A DNA stretch of 64,000 bases from Shewanella yunxiaonensis (GCF_018223345.1 NZ_CP073587.1:1027001-1091000), one strand, 5' to 3'; counted from the first letter of the stretch, positions 50,735 through 58,197 are shown. Notes: generated from the sequence alone by a model not told the origin. Numbers and translations: made by a program.

Positions 50735-51193
50735 TTATCTATTCTTCTCTTCTTTAAGCTTTTCCTTTAGCTTTTTACTATGTTTTTCAGCCTGACTTTT
50801 TTTATTATCTTGCTGACTTTCGGCACTGTCCTTAGCCTTTTCTTTTTGCCAGTCGGCTTTGTCTTTTACTTCTTCTCGTTTTCGTTCGGCATTGTCTTTA
50901 GCCGTTTCACGCTGCCATTCAGCTTTGTCTTGTGCTTCTTCGCGTTTTTGATCTGCTTTGTCCTTTGCCTCTTCGTGCATCATCTGCGCTTTATCTGTTG
51001 CGGCAGCATGCTTTTCGTCGGCTTTGTCCTTAGCCTCTTGATGTTTAAGATTAGCCATTTCCTTATTATATTCTGCTTTTTTATCAGTCTGTTGCTTGGT
51101 CTTATCAACATTATCTGTCGCGTATGCTTGTGTTATAACTAAAGTGCAAGATGCAGCGACGAGCACTGTTTGAATAATTCGCTTTAGTTTCAT
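50735..51193 (-). CDS. Exported LEA-like 11-mer repeat protein
   Basis: 152 residues: signal peptide MKLKRIIQTVLVAASCTLVITQAYA, then about eight tandem 11-residue units from residue 50 to 137 such as KREEAQDKAEW, QRETAKDNAER and KREEVKDKADW, then a lysine-rich tail. Periodic Ala with flanking K/E/D in 11-mers is the hallmark of group 3 LEA-type desiccation/stress proteins, so an amphipathic helix or disordered periplasmic protein is expected. AGGAA precedes the ATG. It lies between two insertion sequences, so it may be laterally acquired. Confidence 0.7.
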   Translation of the reverse strand: MKLKRIIQTVLVAASCTLVITQAYATDNVDKTKQQTDKKAEYNKEMANLKHQEAKDKADEKHAAATDKAQMMHEEAKDKADQKREEAQDKAEWQRETAKDNAERKREEVKDKADWQKEKAKDSAESQQDNKKSQAEKHSKKLKEKLKEEKNR

Positions 51194-51277
51194 GATGTTT
51201 GTTCCTAATTGGTCTGGTTAAAATTCCTTAAAGTAACTACAGCTTAGCGTAGTCTCGCGCCAATTGGGTCATTTGCG

Positions 51278-52441
51278 TTCTAAATAGCTGTTCCGAAGTG
51301 TAGATCACCTGCGAAGGGAACTCAGTGTGAAATGAGCGATCAGATAAGTCGCCAAACCACACTTTACACACACCCACACTGAGTATGAACAGAATAACAT
51401 TGATTGATCGTGCCGCGCGACGCCGATTAGAGAAAATCGTCCAGCGAAGCAAAGATAAGCGTTTCAGCCGTCGAGCAAATGCTGTGTTACTTGTGCATCA
51501 AGGACTATCCCGACAGACAGTCGCAAGCTTGCTTAGCGCGGCTCGTTCTTCTGTAAATCGCGGGTGTAGCAAGTATAACGAACTGGGGATAAACGGATTG
51601 AAAGATGCCGAACTGGGTAAACCACCGTACTTACCCGGCGATGCCATAGTGAAGCTGCTACATTTTCTAATCCCTTGCTCACCACAAGATTTAGGCTATC
51701 AGCGTAGTCGTTGGAGTACCGAATTGCTCGCCAAAGTATTGCGAAAACATGCAGGAATTCATATTCATAGTTCGACGTTACGCCGGTGGATGCCAGAACT
51801 CGGGATAGTATGGCGACGGGCCGCGCCGACACTAAGAATTCGAGATCCACATAAGGACGAAAAGTTAGCGGCAATTAAAGCGGCTCTGGATAACTGCAAT
51901 GCCGATAATCCTGTCTTCTATGAAGACGAAGTTGATATCCATTTAAACCCTAAGATAGGTGCAGATTGGGGCTTTCGAGGGAAACAACGGTTAGTGGCAA
52001 CACCTGGCCAGAACGAAAAATATTATCTTGCGGGGGCCTTACATGCCGACACAGGCACAGTGAAATATGTAGGCAGCGACTCAAAATGTTCGGCGTTATT
52101 TATTAAGCTGATGGAATTGCTTCGGAAGAGCTATCGCAAAGCAAAAACTATCACGTTAATCGTGGATAATTACATCATTCATAAGAGCAAAAAAGTGCAG
52201 GCTTGGCTAAGCAACAATCCCAAGTTCACACTCCTGTTTCAGCCCGTTTATAGTCCTTGGGTGAATAAAATTGAGAAGCTGTGGCATGCACTTCATGAAA
52301 CGGTGACACGCAATCATAAGTGTTCGCAGATGTGGCAGTTGCTACGTAGGGTGAGGCGATTTATGGAAACCGCTTCACCCTATCCGGGAAACCTACATGG
52401 ATTGGCAGAGCTGTAGCAGAATTAGGATCAGTTATTTAGAA
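51278..52441 (+). mobile_element. IS630-family insertion sequence
   Basis: Terminal repeats TTCTAAATAGCTGTTCC (51278-51294) and, inverted, TTCTAAATAACTGATCC (52425-52441) bound about 1.16 kb with an intact transposase. The repeats contain TA, in keeping with TA-target insertion of this family. Confidence 0.85.
51385..52416 (+). CDS. IS630-family transposase
   Basis: 343 residues. The N-terminal HTH region (RRLEKIVQRSKDKRFSRRANAVLLVHQGLSRQTVASLL) is followed by a Tc1/mariner-like DDE domain: YEDEVDIHLNPKIGADWGFRG, LIVDNYIIHKSKKVQAWLS and YSPWVNKIEKLWHALH, giving the D-D-E triad. No frameshift is seen, so the copy could be active. It ends 9 bases before the right repeat. Confidence 0.93.
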   Translation: MNRITLIDRAARRRLEKIVQRSKDKRFSRRANAVLLVHQGLSRQTVASLLSAARSSVNRGCSKYNELGINGLKDAELGKPPYLPGDAIVKLLHFLIPCSPQDLGYQRSRWSTELLAKVLRKHAGIHIHSSTLRRWMPELGIVWRRAAPTLRIRDPHKDEKLAAIKAALDNCNADNPVFYEDEVDIHLNPKIGADWGFRGKQRLVATPGQNEKYYLAGALHADTGTVKYVGSDSKCSALFIKLMELLRKSYRKAKTITLIVDNYIIHKSKKVQAWLSNNPKFTLLFQPVYSPWVNKIEKLWHALHETVTRNHKCSQMWQLLRRVRRFMETASPYPGNLHGLAEL

Positions 52442-52785
52442 AATCTAACCTTCACTAAATACACTCTGATATGTGTTAAATGCCTATAGGTAATGAGTTT
52501 TTTTTTATGAAATTTGGCAAACGAGGTGTTAAAAGTGGCGAAGAGTATTTAGAAAATGAAACTGGGGTTTTGTAACTGAGAATTTTTCGAAGACATCTTG
52601 TTAGAAAAATAGCTGGTCTCCCCACAGGAGAGATTTTGGACTTTACTCTACCTTAATGAAAGTTAATTAATACTTATTTATCAATAAGATAGTGATTTAT
52701 GGTATGTATGTATTTTAACCAAAATTATGCTAAATTAACCCATAAGGCGGCACATAGGCGGCACAGGATTTAGAGTTAAGTATAT
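52442..52785. other. Non-coding region upstream of the integrase
   Basis: 344 AT-rich bases between IS630 and the integrase gene. They hold the direct repeats described separately, an integrase promoter presumably, and a 22-codon ORF at 52508 without an RBS. No tRNA or tmRNA end was recognised, so the chromosomal attachment site is not identified. Confidence 0.5.
52745..52765 (+). repeat. Direct repeats upstream of int
   Basis: AGGCGGCACA occurs twice, at 52745-52754 and 52756-52765, 11 bases apart (one helical turn), about 20 bases before the integrase start. Candidate arm-type integrase or regulator binding site. Confidence 0.6.
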
Positions 52786-54093
52786 ATGATCCAAGAGAAT
52801 AGTTTCACAAAACGTGTGTTCGAGTCACTAAAAACTCCCGAAAAACGCTACAGAGTGCCTGATTTTGGCCACCGTGAGTCGGTGAACGGCCTGTTTTTAG
52901 AGGTTATGCCTTCCGGCAAGAAGGTTTTCCGCTTCCGCCGTAAGCACTTAGGTAAAGACACCTCCGTCACGATTGGCGAGTTTCCTAACGTCACCATTGA
53001 GAATGCTCGCAAGCTGGCGAAGCAAATCGCCTATCAGTTTTCCAGTGGCGAAAATCCCAACGAGGCCAAGCGACAGGCCAAAGAAGAGCTCGCTCGTCAG
53101 GAGGCGTTAGCCATGACAGTGCAGGAGCTGTTTGATGCCTGGGTAATCGAGTTTCAGCTCCGGATAAAAGTGGGGGAGCGAAGGGCTAAATCATTACAGG
53201 ATGCGCTTTCTACTTGGAGCAATCATCTACAGGAGCCGATAGGTGGGCTACCGATCTCCGCAATAGACGTCAGTGAAGCGGAGAACCTGCTCAAGCGCAT
53301 CTTAATCAAAACTTCGGGATCGGTGCGCAATAAATGCCTGACGTTGATGAAGTCGCTCTATGCCGGACAAGGGGAAAACCCATTTGCCAAGATCCGTAAG
53401 CTGACGGAAGTGAAACGCGAGCGCATTTTAAATCAGGATGAGATGCAGCGATTGTTGGCTGCTTTGGAAGATGAACCGGAAATTCACCGCGATATCGTGA
53501 TGATGCTGTTACTGACCGGACAGCGCAAAAGCTGTGTGCTCAGTATGGAGTGGCACGAGATCGATCACCAGCGCGGCATTTGGTTGATTCCCACCTCCAA
53601 GATGAAAGCGAAAAAAGCGCACGCTGTGCCGTTGACCAAAGAAGCGATGGAAATTTTACAGCGGCGCAGCTCGAATGCCGAGGCAGGGCAAAAGTATGTC
53701 TTTCCCTCTTTGCTAACTAAAGTTGGTCACGTGACCGAACGGTCAGGAGAACATAGCTTCTGGTATCGCATTACGGAAAAAGCAGGCTTACGCGGTGAGG
53801 GCAGAGGTGAGAGTGTCACTATTCACGACTTACGGCGCACTATCGCAAGTTGGAGTGTCATGCGTGGCGGCAACATTCAAACCACCAGTAAACTGTTAGG
53901 GCATAGTGATATCAGTATTACCGCCAGTACATATGCCCATTTGGATATTGAGCAGGTCAGGCGTGAGCTTGGGATTACCACAGCACAGCTTTTAGGGACT
54001 GCGCAGCATGAGTCTAAGGTTGATAGGTTAGTAAGGGAAATCGAATCCTTGACTACTGATGAAAAGATGGAGCTTTTTAGCCGTTGTAACTAA
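52786..54093 (+). CDS. Tyrosine integrase, P4/DUF4102 type
   Basis: 435 residues. The N-terminal arm-binding domain is about 20-100 (VNGLFLEVMPSGKKVFRFRRK ... SVTIGEFPNVTIENARKLA), the core-binding domain about 110-200, and the catalytic domain about 210-390. Catalytic residues are visible: Arg247 (LLTGQRKS), a lysine near 276, His347 and Arg350 (IHDLRRT), His373 (LGHSD) and Tyr383 (STYAHL). This is a genomic-island integrase, not an integron IntI. It marks one end of the element that includes the rep module. It points toward the attC-bearing genes. Confidence 0.93.
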   Translation: MIQENSFTKRVFESLKTPEKRYRVPDFGHRESVNGLFLEVMPSGKKVFRFRRKHLGKDTSVTIGEFPNVTIENARKLAKQIAYQFSSGENPNEAKRQAKEELARQEALAMTVQELFDAWVIEFQLRIKVGERRAKSLQDALSTWSNHLQEPIGGLPISAIDVSEAENLLKRILIKTSGSVRNKCLTLMKSLYAGQGENPFAKIRKLTEVKRERILNQDEMQRLLAALEDEPEIHRDIVMMLLLTGQRKSCVLSMEWHEIDHQRGIWLIPTSKMKAKKAHAVPLTKEAMEILQRRSSNAEAGQKYVFPSLLTKVGHVTERSGEHSFWYRITEKAGLRGEGRGESVTIHDLRRTIASWSVMRGGNIQTTSKLLGHSDISITASTYAHLDIEQVRRELGITTAQLLGTAQHESKVDRLVREIESLTTDEKMELFSRCN

Positions 54094-54184
54094 TAATTGC
54101 GATGGTTAACTTTATTTGTTATTGGGACAAAAACGATCTAGATTCCTAACTTTAATTCGTGAGTTCCGGATTAAAATCCCTATG

Positions 54185-54258
54185 GATTAACGCCCGCGTA
54201 ATGGCCTGGTTTGGAGCGCCAGCGGAAAATCAGCCCCAATTGACGCGTTTGTTAGGGC
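54185..54258 (-). other. attC-like integron recombination site 1
   Basis: On the minus strand it starts GCCCTAACAAACGCG, directly after the 314-residue gene's stop, and ends ACGCGGGCGTTAATC. The ends pair (CTAAC with GTTAAT, ACGCG with CGCGG-type arms) and strongly recall Vibrio VCR ends (AACAAACGC ... GCGGGCGTTA). The first box mirrors the start of its own cassette (GTTAGAGC) with one mismatch. Confidence 0.75.
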
Positions 54259-54259
54259 A

Positions 54260-55204
54260 TTAGGTGAATAATGTGCCTTGACCTTCCATATACTTTTTCG
54301 CATGCCGGTATTTTTTTCCTTGTGATGTTTCTATGGAAGTAGAGCCATCAATTTTTTCGATCACGGTTGTTACAGCATATCCAGTTACTTTAACATCACC
54401 AACTTCATCTAATTCTCGGTCTATTCGCAATATGCAAATTATGGATGACCCGTGCTGAAAGGGGATATTGTCTAGTAGCACCATATCTTTGAACGCAAGA
54501 TCAAGCATATCAAAACCAATTGGTTGGTCATTGTATATCCCTTTCCATTTATACTTCCCATCCTTGAGTACAGGAGAGACGATTTCTATTTCGGCTTCAA
54601 CTTCTTCAGCTCTCAGTTTATTGCTATTAAGGACATATTTTCTAAAGTCGCGCCGTTCTACCTGCCGCTCATCAGTTTGCGGGACAAAGTTGGCGTTGAG
54701 TACAGAGAAGCCAATTTTGCTAACTTCCTGTTTCTTGCTGAGGGCGGCGTAGAAGTTAGATTTTCTCTTAATGATCTTTAGATTTTTAGAGAGGTGCTTG
54801 GCTGTTTTTTCTATTGCTTCAGGTGAAGGACCGGCCGCCTTTACTTCTTCCCTTAATTTTTGAATATTGAGCTTAGACTCTTCGATTTGGAGTCTGTTAA
54901 GCTCTTTTTCTAACGCTTCCTTTTCTGACTCGTGAAGCATTGGTGCTATTGTAAGCATTAATTGAGCGACGAGCAGAACTACAGTAATCGCATTGGCGTT
55001 ACCTTTAATAACGTCCCAGAACTCCCGAAAACCACCTTCTCTAGCCGCAGTTGCAACAAGCTCAGCTTCAATATCTAAAATGGCTGATATTTCGGAGATA
55101 ATTGCTAGAAGCTCAGCTTCACATTTATTCCTGAGAAATGCATTAATTTGATGAGACTCATCATTTAGGTAGTAATGCAGTTCAAATTTATTCGCAACTT
55201 CCAT
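54260..55204 (-). CDS. Unknown membrane/coiled-coil protein in an attC cassette
   Basis: Not recognised. 314 residues: an alpha/beta N-terminus (KFELHYYLNDESHQINAFLRNKCEAELLAIISEI), a single hydrophobic helix about 71-90 (NAITVVLLVAQLMLTIAPML), an acidic coiled coil about 92-122, a basic stretch about 130-160, and a C-terminal beta-rich domain of about 150 residues (VEAEIEIVSPVLKDGKYKWKGIYNDQPIGFDML). It looks like a sensor or effector tethered to the membrane. The stop is two bases from attC 1 and the start 40 bases from attC 2, as expected of a gene cassette. Confidence 0.75.
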   Translation of the reverse strand: MEVANKFELHYYLNDESHQINAFLRNKCEAELLAIISEISAILDIEAELVATAAREGGFREFWDVIKGNANAITVVLLVAQLMLTIAPMLHESEKEALEKELNRLQIEESKLNIQKLREEVKAAGPSPEAIEKTAKHLSKNLKIIKRKSNFYAALSKKQEVSKIGFSVLNANFVPQTDERQVERRDFRKYVLNSNKLRAEEVEAEIEIVSPVLKDGKYKWKGIYNDQPIGFDMLDLAFKDMVLLDNIPFQHGSSIICILRIDRELDEVGDVKVTGYAVTTVIEKIDGSTSIETSQGKKYRHAKKYMEGQGTLFT

Positions 55205-55235
55205 ATTAGACTCTCATTATTCGATTACTGGGCTG

Positions 55236-55291
55236 CTCTAACGCCTAGATCAGGTGCGCCGTAGGCGTCACCTGGATTTTCTTGTTAGGCC
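55236..55291 (-). other. attC-like integron recombination site 2
   Basis: The best attC of the window. On the minus strand GGCCTAAC leads into a CAGGTG-CGCC / GGCG-CACCTG hairpin with a TAC loop and one extrahelical base, and it closes with GGCGTTAGAG. The outer boxes fit RYYYAAC/GTTRRRY with one deviation. GGCCTAAC is the exact inverse of the first bases of its cassette (GTTAGGCC at 56467 downward). It begins five bases after the SLOG gene's stop. Confidence 0.82.
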
Positions 55292-55295
55292 AAAA

Positions 55296-55850
55296 CTAGA
55301 ATAATTTACTTTGCTCATTTTTTAGTGACATGATTTTGTCTTGAACTTTTAGCTTTGCGTCAGCTTTTTTTAGCGCAAACTCACTCATGTGGGTTAAAAG
55401 CTGTTCCAGTCCGGTAATCTCTTTAACTTTTTCAAATATTTTGGATTTATTAACAAAAACCAATGAGTTCTTATTTCTTTGGAGAAGCTCAAGAACGTTA
55501 CTCAGAGTTCCTGTGCTCTTTGTATCCCAAATCATTAAACCGTAATCACAGTCAATTGACATTTCTATGTCCTTAACTGTGAAATAGGCTCTAGTACCAG
55601 GTTGAGCGGTAGTTTCAACTTTCTTTACTTCCCATCTACCAATATTATTTCTTGGTTGTGAGCCTGTGCAATAGACAAAGACGTTGTTGTAACTATGACT
55701 TTTAAGATATTCTTGCACTGAGCTATCAACCCCATCAGCATCACCAACAAGAATGATATAACCTTGCTCGATAATGTTATCAATTCTCTTCAACACAAGC
55801 GGGTCAAGATTTTTTATTTTCATTGACCCAGAAATAAAGACCTTTTTCAT
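55296..55850 (-). CDS. SLOG-like nucleotide-binding protein coupled to a phosphoribosyltransferase
   Basis: 184 residues. MKKVFISGSMKI, KRIDNIIEQGYIILVGDADGVDSSVQEYL (36-49) and the later CDYGLMIWDTKSTGT are the pattern of Rossmannoid SLOG/LOG/DprA-like proteins, which bind or cleave nucleotides or nucleotide-derived signals. A helical, charged C-terminus follows. The start codon overlaps the stop of the PRTase gene (TAATG), so the two are made in a coupled way. Family assignment is by motif; the exact ligand is unknown. Confidence 0.75.
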   Translation of the reverse strand: MKKVFISGSMKIKNLDPLVLKRIDNIIEQGYIILVGDADGVDSSVQEYLKSHSYNNVFVYCTGSQPRNNIGRWEVKKVETTAQPGTRAYFTVKDIEMSIDCDYGLMIWDTKSTGTLSNVLELLQRNKNSLVFVNKSKIFEKVKEITGLEQLLTHMSEFALKKADAKLKVQDKIMSLKNEQSKLF

Positions 55851-56431
55851 TATCGTTTCCTACTGATGACTGCAACATAAATTTTTCTTATTTTATCATG
55901 TTGTTGAAGAACGGTAGTTGCAGCTTCTAACGATGACCCTGTATCAAACAGATCATCAACAATTAAGACATCATATAAGCCAGTATGTAATAAGTCATTA
56001 ATTGTAAAGGCACTTACTAGGGTTGAAACTTTGTCATCCCTAGACGCAATATCTTTCATTTGCGGTGTTGCTTTCGATTTTACAAGTAAATTCTCATAGC
56101 ATGGGATAGACATTTTTTGAGCTAATGACCTAGCAATTTCTGTGACAGGCTGTCTGGCTCGTACTTTAGATGCTGGCATAGGAATAACAAGAGAAGAGCT
56201 TCCAAAGTAACCTGAGAAAGAATCATAAAGCTGCTGAGCTATGGGCTCGACCTGACTGAAGTCGTCTCGATATTTGAGTTGAAATAATGCCTCGCCGGGT
56301 TCCGAACGAGTTGTATCAAACACTGGATGTCCCCATTCATTTTCCCCAATGCAAACACTATGTAGTACGTGCTTTGCAAGTGAATAACCTAAAGTCCAGT
56401 TTCCTTGAATCTCTCTAATATCAACTTCCAT
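55850..56431 (-). CDS. ComF-type phosphoribosyltransferase
   Basis: 193 residues with the PRPP-binding motif VLIVDDLFDTGSS at about 155-167 and the upstream LVIPMPASKVRARQPVTEIARSLA typical of ComF-like PRTases (type I fold). The N-terminal zinc ribbon of true ComF is missing; instead there is a start MEVDIREIQGNWTLGYSLAKHVL. GGAGT precedes the ATG. The 5' end is 36 bases after a cassette boundary (GTTAGGCC). It forms a two-gene cassette with the SLOG gene. It may transfer or remove a ribose-phosphate on a base or nucleotide; inference only. Confidence 0.82.
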   Translation of the reverse strand: MEVDIREIQGNWTLGYSLAKHVLHSVCIGENEWGHPVFDTTRSEPGEALFQLKYRDDFSQVEPIAQQLYDSFSGYFGSSSLVIPMPASKVRARQPVTEIARSLAQKMSIPCYENLLVKSKATPQMKDIASRDDKVSTLVSAFTINDLLHTGLYDVLIVDDLFDTGSSLEAATTVLQQHDKIRKIYVAVISRKR

Positions 56432-56460
56432 ATTTACTCCGAAGATATTTGTTACAAAGG

Positions 56461-56528
56461 GCCTAACATTTTATTAGTGCGCATGCGCGTTTACCTCATT
56501 AGACCAGTAAAAACGCGCATCGTTAACT
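56461..56528 (-). other. Degenerate attC-like site 3
   Basis: A perfect GTTAGGC box (minus strand, 56467-56461) marks the start of the PRTase-SLOG cassette. Upstream of it are a stem ATGCGCGTTTAC / GTAAAAACGCGCAT (56483-56520) and a GTTAAC box. The stem is off-centre, so the site is atypical and may be decayed. Confidence 0.5.
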
Positions 56529-56600
56529 TGTTGTATTAAAAAGAAGTTATCAGCTTTTTCTCAAATACACCATCCAGAAAAACGCGCATGCGCGTTTTCC
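56479..56600. repeat. Palindromic CGCGCATGCGCG repeats
   Basis: The perfect palindrome AAAACGCGCATGCGCG with its mirrored end is centred at 56588. Related copies lie at 56479-56494 (GCGCATGCGCGTTTAC) and 56505-56521 (CCAGTAAAAACGCGCAT), the last also repeated directly as CCAGAAAAACGCGCAT at 56573-56588. Confidence 0.75.
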
Positions 56601-56845
56601 AAACCAATTATCTAGCTAATGGAAAATATAAGTGCTTAATTTTAATGTTATTTATTTTGGCAATAATGAGAAAGTGCGCACGAATATTGACTAAAAATCG
56701 GTCAAAATGCTTGCGAGTTCGATATGACTGTATACCTGTCCAGTTTTTAGGCGTCTTGGTGAGCTACACCACACGGGATATATGGATAAAATTTTTAGGT
56801 CGCAAAGTCCGTTTGTTGCTGCTCCACCGAAATACAAACAGGCTT

Positions 56846-56999
56846 TAATAACGCAACCTTCTACTTCTAACGTCCATTAAAAATGGGATGATTACCGGGG
56901 CATATCTGCGTTAGCCGAGGTCCAGCAGCGACCACAGGCAGAAAACTCTAGTTTAGGATGTCAGTGAGAAAGGGATGTTTACACTAGGCTTTGTTATGC
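56846..56999 (-). other. Possible long attC-like site 4
   Basis: On the minus strand it begins GCATAACAAAGCCT and ends AGGTTGCGTTATTA, ends that pair imperfectly over about 12 positions. Its first box plus two bases (ATGCATAAC) is the exact inverse of the first 9 bases of its cassette (GTTATGCAT at 57359 downward). The inner 120 bases are not clearly structured. Confidence 0.45.
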
Positions 57000-57018
57000 A
57001 TGGCTATTAATTTTCATC

Positions 57019-57333
57019 CTATTTTCGATATTTGGACATATCTATTCCGGCAGCAGTACAGGAGTCTATTGTTTTTATCTCGTATTCTTCTGTTGCTGAA
57101 TGTGAATATTGATCAAGCCAAAACTTACAGATTTGTAGCTTTTCCCGTTGTTGTTCTTTAGCTGTTTTAGGTATGTGTGACCCTAGTTTTTTGTCATCCT
57201 TTAATGCCTTGTATATTTGATCTTTAAAAGCATTGATTGGAAGTTTCAGAGCATCATCAATTGTATTGGCATAGCTAGAGCTGTACATTGACAACATTGG
57301 AATTATTGCAATTACCAGCGACTGAACTTTCAT
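57019..57333 (-). CDS. Small exported protein of unknown function
   Basis: 104 residues with signal peptide MKVQSLVIAIIPMLSMYSSSYA and a mature part of about 80 residues (NTIDDALKLPINAFKDQIYKALKDDKKLGSHIPKTAKEQQREKLQICKFWL) with two cysteines, perhaps forming a disulfide. Not recognised. It sits between attC-like sites, with 20-odd bases on each side, and thus appears to be a single-gene cassette. Confidence 0.65.
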   Translation of the reverse strand: MKVQSLVIAIIPMLSMYSSSYANTIDDALKLPINAFKDQIYKALKDDKKLGSHIPKTAKEQQREKLQICKFWLDQYSHSATEEYEIKTIDSCTAAGIDMSKYRK

Positions 57334-57352
57334 TTCAATGTGTAATCCTTAT

Positions 57353-57414
57353 GCATAACTTATACTTGTGAGGCCGAAAAGCGGTCCCTCATCTAGTATT
57401 TTTTATGTTATTGC
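57353..57414 (-). other. attC-like integron recombination site 5
   Basis: On the minus strand CAATAAC opens and GTTATGC closes a 62-base element. Inside, TACT/AGTA, TGAGG/CCTCA and CCG/CGG pair around a CTTTT loop, leaving extrahelical bases (AGA, GA, CA) as in genuine attC sites. It begins seven bases after the NERD gene's stop and ends 20 bases before the next gene. Confidence 0.75.
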
Positions 57415-57420
57415 TCTTGT

Positions 57421-58197
57421 TCACTTAATATTAATAATGCCACGACAGCGTGGATAATTAGAGCAACCCAAAAATTGTTTACCTGCGTTGTCACCTTTTT
57501 TCACTTCACGCATGACCATATGACCACCGCATTTAGGGCAGAGATTTTGAGTTTCGCGTTCTGCTATTTTTTGCTTGAGATGAGCCACATGCGCACGATC
57601 AGTTTTGAATGATGGCGTTAAACGACCACTTTCGATTTTAGCGATTATCTCTTTGACTTGAGGCTCTGTGAGAACAGGGGCAGTTTTGGATTTAATGTAA
57701 CGAACATAGCCACCGCCAGATGTCACATTCTCTGGCATTTCTGTTTTAAAGGTCGAATCACCCATAAAGGTAATCACAGAAAAAATCTGTTGATCATTCA
57801 GACCCAATAACGACTCAAGAGTTTTTGTATGTTTGTAATTTTGGAATAGCGGATTTTGAAAATTATGTGTTACTTTGAAAATCTTTTGAGTCCAAGTTCT
57901 TTGATCCTTATTGCCAAAAATCCAACCTTTCATGTTCTTTGTTTCAATTACAAACACGCCATAAATTGAAACAATGACATGATCTATTTGAGTAGTGCCA
58001 CCATCAGTTGGAAGCGTCACATTTTTAATGAGATGGTAGGTTTCTTTATCAAGTCTGATTTTTGCTGCCGTATTTACTAAAAACTCACCAAATTTACCTT
58101 TATACCATGGCGTTTTCAGGAAAGTTACGATTAGTAGAATTGCTAAGTAGATATATAAATAATCGTAAAAAGGCTTAAGAATTACACTGTAGTCCAT
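57421..58197 (-). CDS. NERD-domain protein with topoisomerase-type zinc finger
   Basis: 258 residues. A hydrophobic N-terminal helix (about 10-28) precedes a NERD nuclease-like domain: GKFGEFLVNTAAKIRL, then TQIDHVIVSIYGVFVIETKNMKGWIFG with Asp72, Glu85 and Lys87 in the PD-(D/E)xK order. The C-terminal 40 residues form a topoisomerase-I-type zinc finger (CPKCGGHMVMRE ... FLGCSNYPRCRGI). The combination suggests a membrane-attached DNA-processing enzyme. Similar NERD proteins occur in mobile elements and defence loci. It is the gene of a cassette ending at attC-like site 5. Confidence 0.85.
   Translation of the reverse strand: MDYSVILKPFYDYLYIYLAILLIVTFLKTPWYKGKFGEFLVNTAAKIRLDKETYHLIKNVTLPTDGGTTQIDHVIVSIYGVFVIETKNMKGWIFGNKDQRTWTQKIFKVTHNFQNPLFQNYKHTKTLESLLGLNDQQIFSVITFMGDSTFKTEMPENVTSGGGYVRYIKSKTAPVLTEPQVKEIIAKIESGRLTPSFKTDRAHVAHLKQKIAERETQNLCPKCGGHMVMREVKKGDNAGKQFLGCSNYPRCRGIINIK

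Larger units (their letters stand above)
56432..57018. other. Region without a convincing gene inside the cassette array
   Basis: 587 bases. It contains the degenerate attC 3, the ACGCGCATGCGCGT palindromes, a plus-strand 86-codon ORF (56588-56848) without RBS, and a long attC-like end (56846-56999). It could be an ORF-less or decayed cassette. Confidence 0.5.

Noticed and set aside
52508-52576. 22-codon ORF (MKFGKRGVKSGEEYLENETGVL) upstream of the integrase
   Set aside because: Only a T run precedes the start; no RBS and too short to judge. Possibly a remnant.
52786-54093. Integrase as an integron IntI
   Set aside because: The length (435 residues) and the N-terminal DUF4102-type arm-binding domain fit P4-type island integrases, not IntI.
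56588-56848. 86-codon plus-strand ORF in the cassette gap
   Set aside because: Its ATG lies in the palindrome, there is no RBS, the protein is basic and featureless, and its end overlaps the possible attC-like site; neighbouring cassette genes are on the other strand.
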